Positions 25,341 to 36,040 of a DNA stretch of 64,000 nt are shown one piece after another; position 1 is the stretch's first letter, and each line of letters opens with the position of its first letter. The notes beneath the pieces were generated by a model, which was not told where the DNA came from, did no database searches, and saw nothing but the letters and a program-made list of their open reading frames with translations. Position numbers and translations under genes: made by a program. The stretch comes from Parelaphostrongylus tenuis (Eukaryota > Nematoda > Chromadorea > Rhabditida > Metastrongylidae). The stretch lies in the NCBI GenBank assembly GCA_019055375.1, contig JAHQIW010002073.1, forward strand, positions 1-64,000, read 5' to 3'.

Positions 25341-26749
25341 AAGAAAAAAAATGTTATTGAAGACCAATAAGGTTGCTAAAGTGAAAAAATACATAACATG
25401 GTTATATAAAATCATGTATTTCAAACAAGCAATTCTTTATGCTCAGTCTCTTTTGCGCCCTTATCTTTGTCTCCCATCTGTTGCTTCTCTATAACCTTTG
25501 TGTGCCTAGATTTTTGTCGAATTGTAAGATTATTCTAGCATTTGCGCTGGCAGAGGCCCATATACATGGTCAATTCAAAATAGAAAGCGTAGTCGTCAGC
25601 TGTCAGTTCTCAGCTGCTATCAGTTGCTGTTAGCGGCAGGCGATTTGAATTACTGTATATCTACCGCATCTATCACTCCCAGTCTCCGCTATTCCTATTG
25701 GACAAATTCTGGCTTAGTTACAGTAGCCTATACAACCTTTACCGCGTTTTCGCATATACACGAGCAAGCCAGTGTAAATTGCAATCATCTCTATAAAGTC
25801 ATAGTCATTTCCAAACATTGCGTCCTGCCCACTAAGTTCGTCGTCAAGCTGTGCTTGAGATTGTCGACTGGCCGCTTCATTAACAATTCCCAAATCCGTC
25901 ATTCCTTGATGAGATGCATACAAATTTGTTCCCACGACAGCTCCGTCTCAAAGAATTTATAGAAAACTTGTGCATCAAAATGTTCTCGAGAAAAGGCGAT
26001 TTTGAGCGATACGAGCATCATGCGATTTCATTACAAAGATCATATCAAAAACCAAAACACTCACGAATTTTCGTCAGAACCTGTTGATATTAAGATGAAA
26101 TGCCATTAAGACGTCGCAAGGCAGCAAGATGAAGGGATTATGAAAGGAAGAAATATAAAGAATTATTGCACAAAAATAAGCTGAAAAAACTGGGAAAGAA
26201 GCTGTATAAATGAGCACAGATTTTCGTATATCGTGACAAAATATTAAGGAATATAAATGACATTAATAGAGGTACAAATTACTTCAATAATGGCAAGTTG
26301 AGCACTGTTAACAGCAGATAGCAAGTTTACAAACAGTAAAAAAGTAGACAAAAGTACGGTAGAATTCATAGCAATCAAATAATATTTCTCGTTAAGAGAA
26401 TTCTTGATGAGGAAGAAAATCCATCACTACCGATAAGCGCTGCCGAAATCGCAAATGAAACAATTTTATCTACGACATCTCGGTATTTTCAAGACTCTAT
26501 AGATTATACTGGGATTCATTCACTTTTATTAGAAGTCCTGCAAGTTTACTTTCATAAACGCATGTCGATTTACTGATTTTTGCTTCAAAGGGTTGTGAAT
26601 TCACGATTAATACCAGAAAATAAACCATAAGAACAAATGTGTCACTATAACACGAGTCTTGGCACCTTATATGCGCTTAATCTTTTAGCTTGATCTACGG
26701 GGCAGTGCCGAGGCATCGATTATTCTCAATTCAAACGTTGTTCACAGTG

Positions 26750-27230
26750 GTCATCTCTCACATGTCACCTGTTTTCCCGTTGATCGTCGAGTGACTCAAG
26801 CGTGTACCAGCAACACTTCCATTTATCCCTATCACGTGCAAAGGTAACCCAGTGAATCCTCCTCGCTCTAGCAAATCGTTGATCATCAGATCTTTCTTTC
26901 AGGCTTTCCGCAAAGAAATTGGACTATGGGGTCGATGCTCCTATTCTTTCATGAAAATCCTAGGAGAAAGACATGATGATCAACGAATTGCTAGAGCCAG
27001 GAGGACTTACTGGGCACTCCTGCAAGCGATAAGGAGGAATAGAAGTGTCCCGAAGAATGCAGTCGAAACGGCTCATGACCATCGGTTGTCGTTGAAGCGC
27101 ATTACGTGTCCGGCTCACCTGATTTTTGGTAGCCTGACTTGTAGAACGACATCACTGGCCTATGATCGATGCCGCAGGTTAAAACTTTGGACCACTTCTC
27201 TGCGACAGCGCATGGATGCGTTATCATTAT
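26750..27230 (-). mobile_element. RTE-type LINE fragment with inverted duplicate
   Basis: 26750-26925 and 27055-27180 are RTE 3' sequence on the minus strand, matching 59930-60230. Between them, 26946-27055 is a plus-strand copy of the same region: ERHDDQRIARARRTYWALL is read in the open frame 26852-27340, which is the motif normally read on the other strand. The piece therefore holds an inverted duplicate of about 110 bp, and the 162-codon open frame is a chimera. Confidence 0.75.
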
Positions 27231-27334
27231 TTTTCAGTCAGTGGATTACGGGTGATAATGACTGTCTAGAAATCCATCTCATCAACAGTTTTCAAACACG
27301 TCATAGAGAGACAAGTCTCCCTATTTCTGATGTA

Positions 27335-27460
27335 AAGTAAGGTTCAGTGTGAATCGTGGCCACTGATGAAGCGGGCGACATCGGCGAAAAGTACGTATGT
27401 CTTTGGAGTATGGAGGTCGGTAAGACGGTGAAGATTCTCACAAGCTACTAAAAGGCCTAA
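27335..27460 (-). repeat. Single arm of the 36.2-kb foldback family
   Basis: CACTGATGAAGCGGGCGAC...AAGTACGTATGTCTTTGGAGTATGGAGGT-type sequence matches the right arm at 36600-36690 (CACTAATGAGGCGGGCGATG...ACGTACGTATAGCTCTGACATACC). The upstream AAATCCATCTCATCAACAG (27270-27288) matches the phrase at 36205 and 36464. Confidence 0.5.
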
Positions 27461-28815
27461 CTCTTTGAGTCTCATATGGTATTTATATGTACCATTGTTC
27501 GCGACGTCGCGCGACTCGCCTCAGAATTTCTTCGGCGCACTCAGCCATAGAAATCTTGGAAGCCGTCTGGAAAAGTTAGGTGACAAGAAGGCTTTATCAA
27601 ATGATGAAGCTCACAACAGAGACTACTGTAATAGTTTTTTAAGTAGAAAGAATGCCCATGTGTCGAGAAATCCTCTATGTTTCAACAACATAATCACATC
27701 ACTGTTGAAACGAACACATTTTCAAATGCCAGATAACGTCCGTTCACGCTTGTTTCTTTGGTATGAATTTACGTTTCCGTAATCGTATGATAACAGTAGA
27801 AACGTTGATTGGTACTATGTTTGTTTGTATAACGACCTTTATACTACGCTTTATTCGTCCATAAGATAGCGTTTTACAATCGCAGTGTATTTTTCCAAAT
27901 TCACAGACGGATTTTTTGGTATTATCCAGTGATATTTCGCGTTTAAGCAAAATTAATCGCTAAGCAAAAAATAAACTACTATTGTAGGGACTTAAAAAAC
28001 GCATTTTCACTATATAGAACATTAAGGTGATCCGAAAATTTCCACTCAACATCACAAACTGTGTGGAATGTAGTCGCACTGAGATTATTTCAGTATAAGT
28101 GGATATGTGGAAAATATTCAACCAAAGCACAAATTGAATGCGTTCCTGATCTTCAATGTAAACTCACAAAGAGTGATAGCGTGGTCACGGCCAATTCGCG
28201 AAAAGCGATAGCATGCCTCCCCCCGCCAGAATGGATGAAAGGGGGATTCATTTATCGCGTGAAGTTCAGAGTCTTGCATATCACTCAGAATTCTAGGAAA
28301 TGTATTCACAGCGTCGTCGCACTGCTAAAGGTGGTGAAATGGAAAGAAATTCTGTAGATTAAGCTATTCAAATTAGCAATGACCAAAAACAAGAGCTTTC
28401 ACGAGTGGCTACGCATTCGGGACGGTGCGCACTATTTTGGTGCACATGTGTTCATCCCACTCGGAAGGCTTGTAGACTAAGGTGCGTCTCAATAATGATC
28501 TTATGGAATGAAATTCAGTTTTCATAAAGGATTTATCATTACCAAATGGTAGATTATCTCTTTGAGGAGGCGTCTGTGGAGATATTATAACAAATGTAAT
28601 GTCAGCTTGTCCAGAAAATCCTCATAATCAATGAGATAACCACATTGTGAGAAAAGTAAAAAATCTCCAATTGTCACTGAACATTTTTTTCTAATCCTAG
28701 TTGTTTTTGCAGTTGTGCTGGATTGGAAAATGTACTTGAAAAATGAAATGTGTACTTCTAACGATAAAAAATGATTTTAAGCCTTCGGATTAGTTAGCCC
28801 TCTGCTTTAATTTCA
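27460..28815. other. No gene recognised
   Basis: Two open frames of about 100 codons (27465-27782 and 28061-28357, plus strand) show no domain and have no splice-site support. 27600-27650 shares a short phrase with 22440-22480. Confidence 0.35.
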
Positions 28816-28820
28816 CCGCG

Positions 28821-29449
28821 GATTGACCGGTTAGAGACCGGGACCCAGAAGGCGTGTCTGGCCCCACCCTACTGCCCGCTCCCCAACCAATCACATCCGA
28901 TTTTTAATTGATGATTGTGAATGTGTTGGGATGATAATGATAGTGATCACAGTGGTAGTGATGATAGTGATAGTGCTGGCAGTGATAGTAATCATAGTGA
29001 TAGTGGCTGTAGTGCTAGTGATAATAGTGGCAGTGATCATAGGATGACGATAGTGAAAGTGATAATGATAGTTATCATTTCCATTATCGTGCTATCAGTG
29101 ATAAAGATGATATTGATAGTGATAGCGAGAATGATAATAATGTCAATGACGATGATGACGATTTTGATAATGATGATAATGTTAATGATGATGACAATGA
29201 TAACTACCGTTATCACTATCACTCTCACAATCATTACCACTGTCACTATCACTATCACTACCGCCACCATCACTATCATCACTTTCAGTATCATCACTTT
29301 CACTGCCGCCATCACTATGATCACTCTCACTATCATCCCAATCCCCATCACGATCATCTGTCAAAAGACGAACGTGATTGGTTGCGGCGGGTATAGTGGG
29401 ATGGGGCCAGACACGTCTTCTGGGTCCTGGTTCTCAACCGGTCAATGGG
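28821..29449. mobile_element. Foldback element enclosing a GATAGTGAT minisatellite
   Basis: The left arm (28821-28895: GATTGACCGGTTAGAGACC...GGACCCAGAAGGCGTGTCTGG...CCAACCAATCAC) is the inverse of the right arm (29374-29449: GTGATTGGTTGCGG...GGCCAGACACG...CCGGTCAAT). The interior is GATAGTGATAATGATG sequence up to about 29200 and its inverse (ATCACTATCACT) after that, so the whole 630 bp can fold back. It has no transposase. Open frames inside, up to 179 codons and rich in D, S and I, are products of the repeat. No clear target-site duplication was found. Confidence 0.8.
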
Positions 29450-30480
29450 CACTTATGTAGTAACACACAAATAAATTTTGAAAGCAATTTCTTGCCATAA
29501 AGATACGAAAGTTTACTAAAAAGGCTTCCATAAACATGTTCAGTAGAAATGGCGGGCAGGTGTCCTGAAAACCTTTTTTTTTTACAATGCGAAAGCTATG
29601 TGCTTGGGAGAGTGCCACATTTCCAACTTTGAGTGCACATTCTTTTTCAAGATATTGTGATTTGTGGCTCGAAAATACAGTTCTTAGTACGCAGTTACGA
29701 CAGAGCTCGCATTCATAGATCCGTGGAATTGTGTGGAAAAAATTGATTTTCTTGACATTTTATTTCCTAACATTTCTCTGATGGTGTTCAAAAGTTTTGT
29801 TCAAAAGATTTATTCGACTATTAACAACTTTGTACAGCCAGTATTGCCAACAATAAATCGCATTTTTCGGCCATCAGGACCAGCCTTTTGAGTAAAAATT
29901 GCATGTATCACACACAATCAGGAGTCAAAAATTCCAAATAACAACCAACGGTCAGTACTTTTTGGAAGAACAAATTGAACGAATAGTCTATTACCACGCA
30001 GATGGAGGAAATGTGCAATCTAATTTGAATTTTCTAATAATCAAAACCTTTACTCGATACATCCATTTAGGCGTACTTCTTCTCCACATCACTGACAAGT
30101 AATGATTTTACAGTAGTCTACAAAGAGCTGACTCTCCGTGCATCAAATTTATAAAAACTTCTCTAAATTAAAACCCTTTACATGTTCAAAATATGATCTA
30201 CGGTCAAAACCAATAACATCTAAGCGCCTACAATTGTATATAATGAACATACATTACACAATATACAATTCATAGAACATGCACTACATAGAATACACAA
30301 TGGCCAGGAATCTTGTAGTACACAAAAAATTCAGACATTCTGGGAATGCAATATAACAGAAACTTCAATTCACCACCGACGTGTTAGCTTCTGCTTGTCT
30401 TGGAAGAACAAATGTGCACGTTTCAGAGTATAAGTGAACGACATTTCGGAAACAACGAAAAAAATGGAAATGTGCACCAA
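29450..30480. other. No gene recognised
   Basis: AT-rich, without a long open frame or clear exon. 30240-30300 has a short imperfect repeat of CATACATTACACAATATACA type. Confidence 0.35.
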
Positions 30481-31110
30481 TTAGTGATTCTCTCAAAACA
30501 CGATTGTCCCTTCTCGTACAGAATTCTTCCGCAATGTATGAGTATTCAACTCTTTTTCGCACACGTTAACTATAAATAATTCATAATATCATATTATGTG
30601 ACAAATCATGCGAGGGAATCAATGAGAAACATGCACCTTCTTCTGATTCTCTCAATGTACGATTATCTGACGTTCAAAGTTTTGCATACCACATTGCACT
30701 ATTGATTATATAATTGTGATGACAGGCCACCTTTGAGAGTGATTAAATGATAGGAATTTTATCGACTTAGAGATTTTAGATTCAAGTGGAGGGTGATATC
30801 CATAGAAGACAAGTGGCAACCAGAAAGTATCTGACCTAGTGAAGATTTTCTAAGGTCAACCTTAAGTGGCAAAAGATGAGTTATTCGAAGAGGTGAGCAC
30901 TGGACAAGGTAGAGCAATACTCTCGAGGACGTTCAGCTGAAGAGAACAATCAGAGCATCAGGATTAATGCTCATGTACAATGTCAAATTGCCACGTCAGA
31001 TTTCCTTCATAGTACGAAATAGGCGGATATATAAAAATGTGCACATACAACCATAGAACAAAGTTTGTTCAGCAATTTATCAGTAGACTCATCTTAAGTT
31101 ACACTGATCA
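30480..31110 (+). repeat. Duplicated segment (partner at 34310-34930)
   Basis: Same orientation and order as 34310-34930. Shared anchors: TGTCCCTTCTCGTACAG, AATAATTCATAATATCATATT, GACGTTCAAAGTTTTGCATA, AGACAAGTGGC.ACCAGAAAG and GAACTGGACAAGGTA-like. By eye about three quarters of bases match. No coding signal in either copy. Confidence 0.75.
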
Positions 31111-31379
31111 TAAGATTACCGAAAGTTTTTTATGAACTAGTATCGCATGAAGAATGCAGCAGTACAAGGTGTGAGAAAACTTCTAACAACTTTTTGTTTT
31201 GTTAATTCAAGCATTGACACGTTTTTTTTTATATTAACTCTTATAATTTCATCAAATTCCTTGTTTAGTTTTAGTCCGGAATGTGTTTTCCTCATCTGTC
31301 TATTTACAGCTGTCTTAAGTCATGAATCGTAAAACAGGCATCACATTAGTCTAATTGCACAAGACGGAAACAGTAACAG

Positions 31380-32110
31380 CCGACATTGTTAAAATCGGCT
31401 GTTTTCAAACCAGGAAGTGTTCACAGAGTCGGATTTCGTAAAAGGTTTCAAAGAAATTGGGAGGATTACGTAAAATCTTCGAAATGGTCGTAAACCCACC
31501 TCATATACTCTGGAAAACATTCAGAACATCGGTCGCCAAGTTCAACGAAATCCGCAGCCTTCAATGAGTAAAATGGCTTGAGAAGATCGAGATCGGCAAG
31601 CGGAGCGCCCAAAACATTGTCAAAAACAAACTGAATCTGCGCAGCAACAACGATCGCTCGTGTTCACTTCCTGGACAAAAAGATGAAAAAAGAACCTCTC
31701 CCAAAGGCTGGCCGAATGATTCGTTTGATTGCTGGTGTTCGTTTGTCGGTGGTGCATTTTACGGATAACAGGATATTCATGCTTGAATTACTTCACAACC
31801 GCCAGAATCGAAGTCAACTGCTCAAGAAGGGTTAACAGAAGTCCGCAGTAGCATAAAACCTGGGCCACGGTCTCATATTCGGCTCTCTTATGATCTGAGT
31901 TCGCATTTGCTCCAAATGAAAAGACGCCGTTGGCCTTCATCTACAGTGCGTCTGAATCAACGCTGCTATCTATTAGCTGCAAGTTTTAGGAGCGTACTGG
32001 AGCCTTGGAGTACTCAATGCTTTGACGCCCACGGATTTACGCCTCAACAGAACTGAGGTCCTGCGCATTCGGCACGCCAACGATTGCCAGCTGTCAAGAG
32101 CTATTTCTAG
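31380..32110 (+). pseudogene. maT/Tc1-mariner-type transposase, degenerate
   Basis: Broken frames read M-I-R-L-I-A-G-V-R-L-S-V-V-H-F-T-D-N-R-I-F-M-L (about 31710-31782), where F-T-D carries the first catalytic aspartate. Then comes L-L-H-N-R-Q-N-R-S-Q-L-L (31788-31825). Further on, V-L-E-P-W (near 31995) and F-T-P-Q-Q-N-stop-G-P-A-H-S-A (32034-32075) mark the second catalytic site; the aspartate expected in Q-Q-D-S-A-P-A-H is lost. The element is inactive. The terminal repeats were not found. Confidence 0.65.
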
Positions 32111-32624
32111 TTTGGGCACGTATATTTGATTGTCAAAACTGTCTGATCTCCACTCAATGGATTACACCTTGTTATCCATAGTAGAGGAACAAGTCTCGGC
32201 TACATGCTACTGCAGACGCTTTGACATACGCCGCTTGAGACGAAACTACGGTGGAAACGTCTGCAAGCATCGCTGGAAATTTTTGCAAGCAATGTATAAA
32301 GACCAAAGAAAGCTTTTTTAGGAATTCATTATAAGCATTTTGCTTATTGCCATAGTTATTGCCTTAGTGAACGTAATTAACTCTTGAACTAAAGCTATGA
32401 TTTGCTTAAGCAGCACTTTTTTATTCTCAAAATATTTGAAAGAAATACCAGAACTTCTCTCGAACGGTGTATATCAAATCATTCATTATTTTTCGATCCT
32501 GTTTTTTCTGATAGAGAACAAATATAATCCCATTTGCTGCAGAGGAACCTTTCATAAGAGTGCTAGTAACCATTCAAAAGCTGAGACTTGATATTGCCGC
32601 CCCACGTCGCCGATTTTACAAAAC

Positions 32625-33340
32625 ACCCTTTTATAACGCTGTAGCATCCAGGTCAAATATTATGTTTCGTATTCGCCTTTTGGGTTCATTTGTATCACGT
32701 GCATGATACGCTGGCTGTCGAAAAGCATATTAACGCGTAGAGAAATTTCGTAGTATCTTAGTCAATCGTTTTACCTAGGGTTGCCTTTGAAAGCGAGGAA
32801 AAATTCCCAACTGAATAAAAAATATCGATGGTTTCGGCCCTGCCAGCTTCTGCCACGCCCTTGCCTCGGCCTTCGCCTTGTCGAATAGTCTGTAAACAGC
32901 GCTACCCAAAATCTAAAACTCTATCTTATTTTCCCTGCTAAACCGTATTTTCAGAGAATAAACACATCGCTAGCATCAGAAAATATTACCCTATCAGATG
33001 ATTAACAATAGTCTAAAGAAAAAGCTTTGTCCAACAAGGTTAAAAGCACAAATCTAAGTCCAGAGGCAATCGAAGAATTAAAAGAGCTTTTCAAGAGCAA
33101 ACACTTTTTTGAGTTCTTCGAAACTTATGCTATAGTTCCCGTACTGGCACTCTGAGGAAGAAGTCTTGCCTAGCAAACTACAAGCGAGATAAGAGAAAAG
33201 ACACGTGGCTTTATGAAAATGATTTTAGTTCAAACGATACAATGTTATGAAGGGGTGCTCTGAAAAACCAGCGATGTGGGCTGTAGCCACAAGTGCCAGC
33301 TTTCGAATGCTATCTAACACATTCATGAGAAGTTCTTCTC
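32625..33340. repeat. Repeat debris matching 8690-8890 and 9100-9240
   Basis: TTATAACGCTGTAGCATCC, TATCACGTGCATGATACGCTG and TTCGTAGTATCTTAGTCAAT align with the earlier copy. 33060-33180 (AGAGCTTTTCAAGAGCAAAC...GAGTTCTTCGA) aligns with 9145-9240. No gene. Confidence 0.5.
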
Positions 33341-34200
33341 CAGCAAATGAGATCGTTTTTCATTTCTTCCCTCCTAATTGGAAAGAACCTTTTCAACCAC
33401 TTTGGTAGATCAAAGATTCTTCATGAACGAGAATAGGTCATATGTATAGGTTGTAGACAAAGTTCTGATGTATTGCCTGAAAAAGAATTTTGTAGAGCTA
33501 TTTGCGTGAAGTTGAGCTCACTAGAAAGCTCGTTTTCTTGGTCATCGAACGTTATATCATTTGGCTACACAGTCTTCAGATTGGAACTGCTCAAGGAGGA
33601 ATCTTTTCCGCTGCTCCACTTCCACTACAAATTGGGTGCCAACGCTTCTAAGGGTATATCGGCAAATCTGCAAGGCGTTTGGTGACGAATTTTGCGATCG
33701 GCTCAGTGGTGGTCCAAGACATTCCGTGAACATGTGGCGGTATGTGGCTGAATTGTCTTGATGTGGCAACTATTTCTACTATGAATTTGTCTTATGTTTG
33801 AGCTTAATTAGTGTACAAATAAATTTTTCTATGCATTTCGATAGAACCAGAACTTTTTCTACCATCTACCAGATTATTAACGACACAGTACTATATACAC
33901 ACTAGTGAAAACTGATTGTGTAGTGATTCTTGGTTATGTGTTCCCTGGCTTCAAATGGGAAATGTTGCTAACATACAGACTGAATGAAATAAGACCACTC
34001 GCATTATCTGTCGTTCCAAAAATCGTCGAGTATTCGAGTGAACACCAGTTATTCTTCCGGTATTTCGTCATCATCTGTAAGAGTAGCCTAGGGAATCCTT
34101 TTCGCTGCAGGGGTTCGTTGAGCATCAGATCTTTCTTCTGTGCTACCTGTATAGAAATCGGATCATCGGGTTGGTGGCCTTCCTATGGCTAGCTTAAAAT
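33340..34200 (+). repeat. Duplicated segment with mariner N-terminus (partner at 38340-39130)
   Basis: Colinear with 38340-39130 (CCAGCAAATGAGATCG, TTTTTCATTTCTTCCC, GAGCTCACTAGAAAGCTC, CACTTCCACTACAAA, ACTAGTGAAAACTGATT). At 33615-33690 the frame L-L-H-F-H-Y-K-L-G-A-N-A-S-K, then in another frame Q-I-C-K-A-F-G-D-E-F, resembles the N-terminal helix-turn-helix of mariner/SETMAR transposases. A frameshift separates the two parts. 34090-34200 adds an RTE scrap. Confidence 0.65.
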
Positions 34201-34309
34201 CTTGAGAAATCTACTGAGTAACGCTGTGGTGCAGCCTACGTAGCTGCGCATGGAAGTCCATTACGCATGGTGTTGATGCGCACTACTGACCTTCTAAAAG
34301 ACAGAACTC

Positions 34310-34930
34310 CACATTACTGTCCCTTCTCGTACAGGATTCTTTCGAAGTACATGAGTGTCCAACTCTTTTTCGGACATATTAACTACAAATAATTCATAAT
34401 ATCATATTGTGTTATAAATCATATTGAAGAATATATGAGAAACGTGTACTCTTTCCTAAGTCTCTCAAAACACGATTGTACGACGTTCAAAGTTTTGCAT
34501 ACCACTTTGCATTATAAACATTTAATTGTAACAGCAGACCATCTTTAAAAAAGGTTGAATGATAGGAATTCTATTTACATACAAAATCTTGAGTTGAATT
34601 TACTGGAAGGTAATATCCATAGCAGACAAGTGGCGGACCAGAAAGTATCTGATCACATGAAGGTTTTCTAAAGTCAGCTACAAGTAGTAAAATATAAGTT
34701 ATTAGAAGAGATGAGAACTGGACAAGGTACAGCAATCATCTCGAGGGCATTCAGGTGAAGAGAACAGTTAGCGCATAGTGATAAACCCCATGTACAGTTC
34801 AAAAAATTGCCGTATCAGATTCTCTCTATAGTACGAAGTAAGTGAATATGTAGAAGTATGCACATAAAACCATAGAACTGAATTGTTCAGTAATTCATCA
34901 GTGGACCCATCTTGCTTTGCACCAATTATA
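34310..34930 (+). repeat. Duplicated segment (partner at 30480-31110)
   Basis: This is the second copy of the segment described at 30480-31110. The two copies are separated by about 3.8 kb and have diverged by scattered substitutions and short indels. Confidence 0.75.
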
Positions 34931-35390
34931 CGGCTGTACAGGAGCCGACAACAGACCACATGACATGTTGACTCAAATAATAATTATGAGATATATTTGA
35001 TTTTAAGCGTGCCCCTTGAGGAAACACTCGATACAAGCGGTACTCATTCTGATTCTCGTTCCTAGATTCTTAACACTTCTGAACAAATTTATAAATTATA
35101 AGTTTGAAAAAAGCGATAACAGTATAATCTCAGTGCAAAAGTATACTAATAACATGAATACACAGTGTCGTTTTCTTTCTTCTTTTAGAAAATAAGCAAA
35201 ACCAAAAAGCCCACCGTTTCCGCATATCTTTTCAACTTTTTCGAATTTCTGATATCCTGAATTGTCCTCCTTGCGAAATTCTTAACGATTGTTGTAGTTC
35301 GCGGTAGTGAAATGTGGAGCAACTTTTCAATTCGCTTCGCCATTTGAAGAAACTCTTTTTTGTTTGTTTTGTATTGCGCTTTAGGAGTAA

Positions 35391-35697
35391 ATGAGGACTA
35401 CAACAATTATGGCAAGATTTCCGACCTTCCTAATCTCACTGATATCCACTATCTCGGTAGTGTTAGGATGTGGCGTCATCCCACAAGGTCAAGGTAAGAT
35501 TCATAAGTTTCTAACGTTGGTGCAAATTTTCGTAATTTCAAGTACGAAATTGTGACTCTTGGTCAGAGACAATGCACCTAATAAATAAGAAGTCATGTTT
35601 TATAAACTGCTCGTTCCTCATTCATTTTAATGGAACTTCTTTGAATACTTGGGTAACTAAATCCACAAGTTGGTTTTCTTTTCGATGCTCGTTATAA
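35391..35697 (+). CDS. Predicted small secreted cysteine-containing peptide (two exons)
   Basis: Exon 1 (35391-35493) starts with MRTTTIMARF and a hydrophobic run PTFLISLISTISVVL, a good signal peptide ending near L-G|C-G. It stops at a canonical donor, CAAG|GTAAGA. A 49-nt intron, typical of nematodes, ends in ATTTCAAG. Exon 2 (35543-35697) stays in frame for 51 further codons and ends in TAA, giving 85 residues. The mature part has five cysteines (CGVIPQGQ, NCDSW, KKSCFINC, FRC) and an N-F-N-G-T-like site (HFNGTS). Just upstream, CTTTAG (35380-35385) after a T-rich tract could be a trans-splice acceptor. I do not recognise the family. The acceptor lacks the ideal TTTTCAG, so the exon 2 start is the weak point. 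It lies in what would be an intron of the ankyrin-WGR gene on the other strand. Confidence 0.45.
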
Positions 35698-35705
35698 TCG
35701 CCTAC

Positions 35706-36040
35706 CTTAAGAAGTCGGTACTCCTTCGGCAGCAGTCAAACTGATCAAATAAGGCCCGTTCCTGTCCTGTCTTCGAGAGCCAAACGGATTCAAATCCTTG
35801 ACAGCTGTAAAAGCAACAATTTCATCAGGATATGAGACAAACACGATAGGGCAGCTAAGACCCACCTGTTTTGAGAGTGCTGAAGGGCGTCGTTTGGTAC
35901 AGTCCACATCCGTCTCCAATACGCCCCAGTTGGTAAACAGGATCCATAAATTGGTGTCACGCCGTTTCATCAGCTCGATAAGATAGAAATTCTGGAAACC
36001 GTAGCCTCCATAGTTTATATCAATTTTACTTAGCAAGGCC
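35706..36040 (-). CDS. WGR-domain exons 5 and 6, with two one-base frameshifts
   Basis: Exon 5 begins after TATCCTTCAG and reads YGGYGFQNFYLIELMKRR, then NLWILFTNW. The signature W-G-R-I-G then needs one extra G in the run TGGGG, after which the frame gives Y-Q-T-T-P-F-S-T-L-K-T. The donor is ACAG|GTGGGT. After the 61-nt intron (acceptor TTTTACAG), exon 6 reads A-V-K, a second single-base loss next to a T run, then FESVWLSKTGQERALFDQF, which matches the K-T-G end of WGR domains. It ends at a donor AAG|GTAGGC. The uncorrected frame gives a misleading 152-codon open frame. Both shifts fall in homopolymers. Confidence 0.7.

Noticed and set aside
26852..27340. 162-codon plus-strand frame as a gene
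   Set aside because: It runs over a minus-strand LINE plus an inverted duplicate; only the middle matches a protein, and that is the LINE itself.
28921..29460. 179-codon plus-strand frame and 106-codon minus-strand frame
   Set aside because: Both are translations of the GATAGTGAT minisatellite inside a foldback element; composition follows the repeat.
30240..30310. Telomere- or centromere-like satellite
   Set aside because: Only a few imperfect copies of a CATACATTACACAATATACA-type word; no TTAGGC array.
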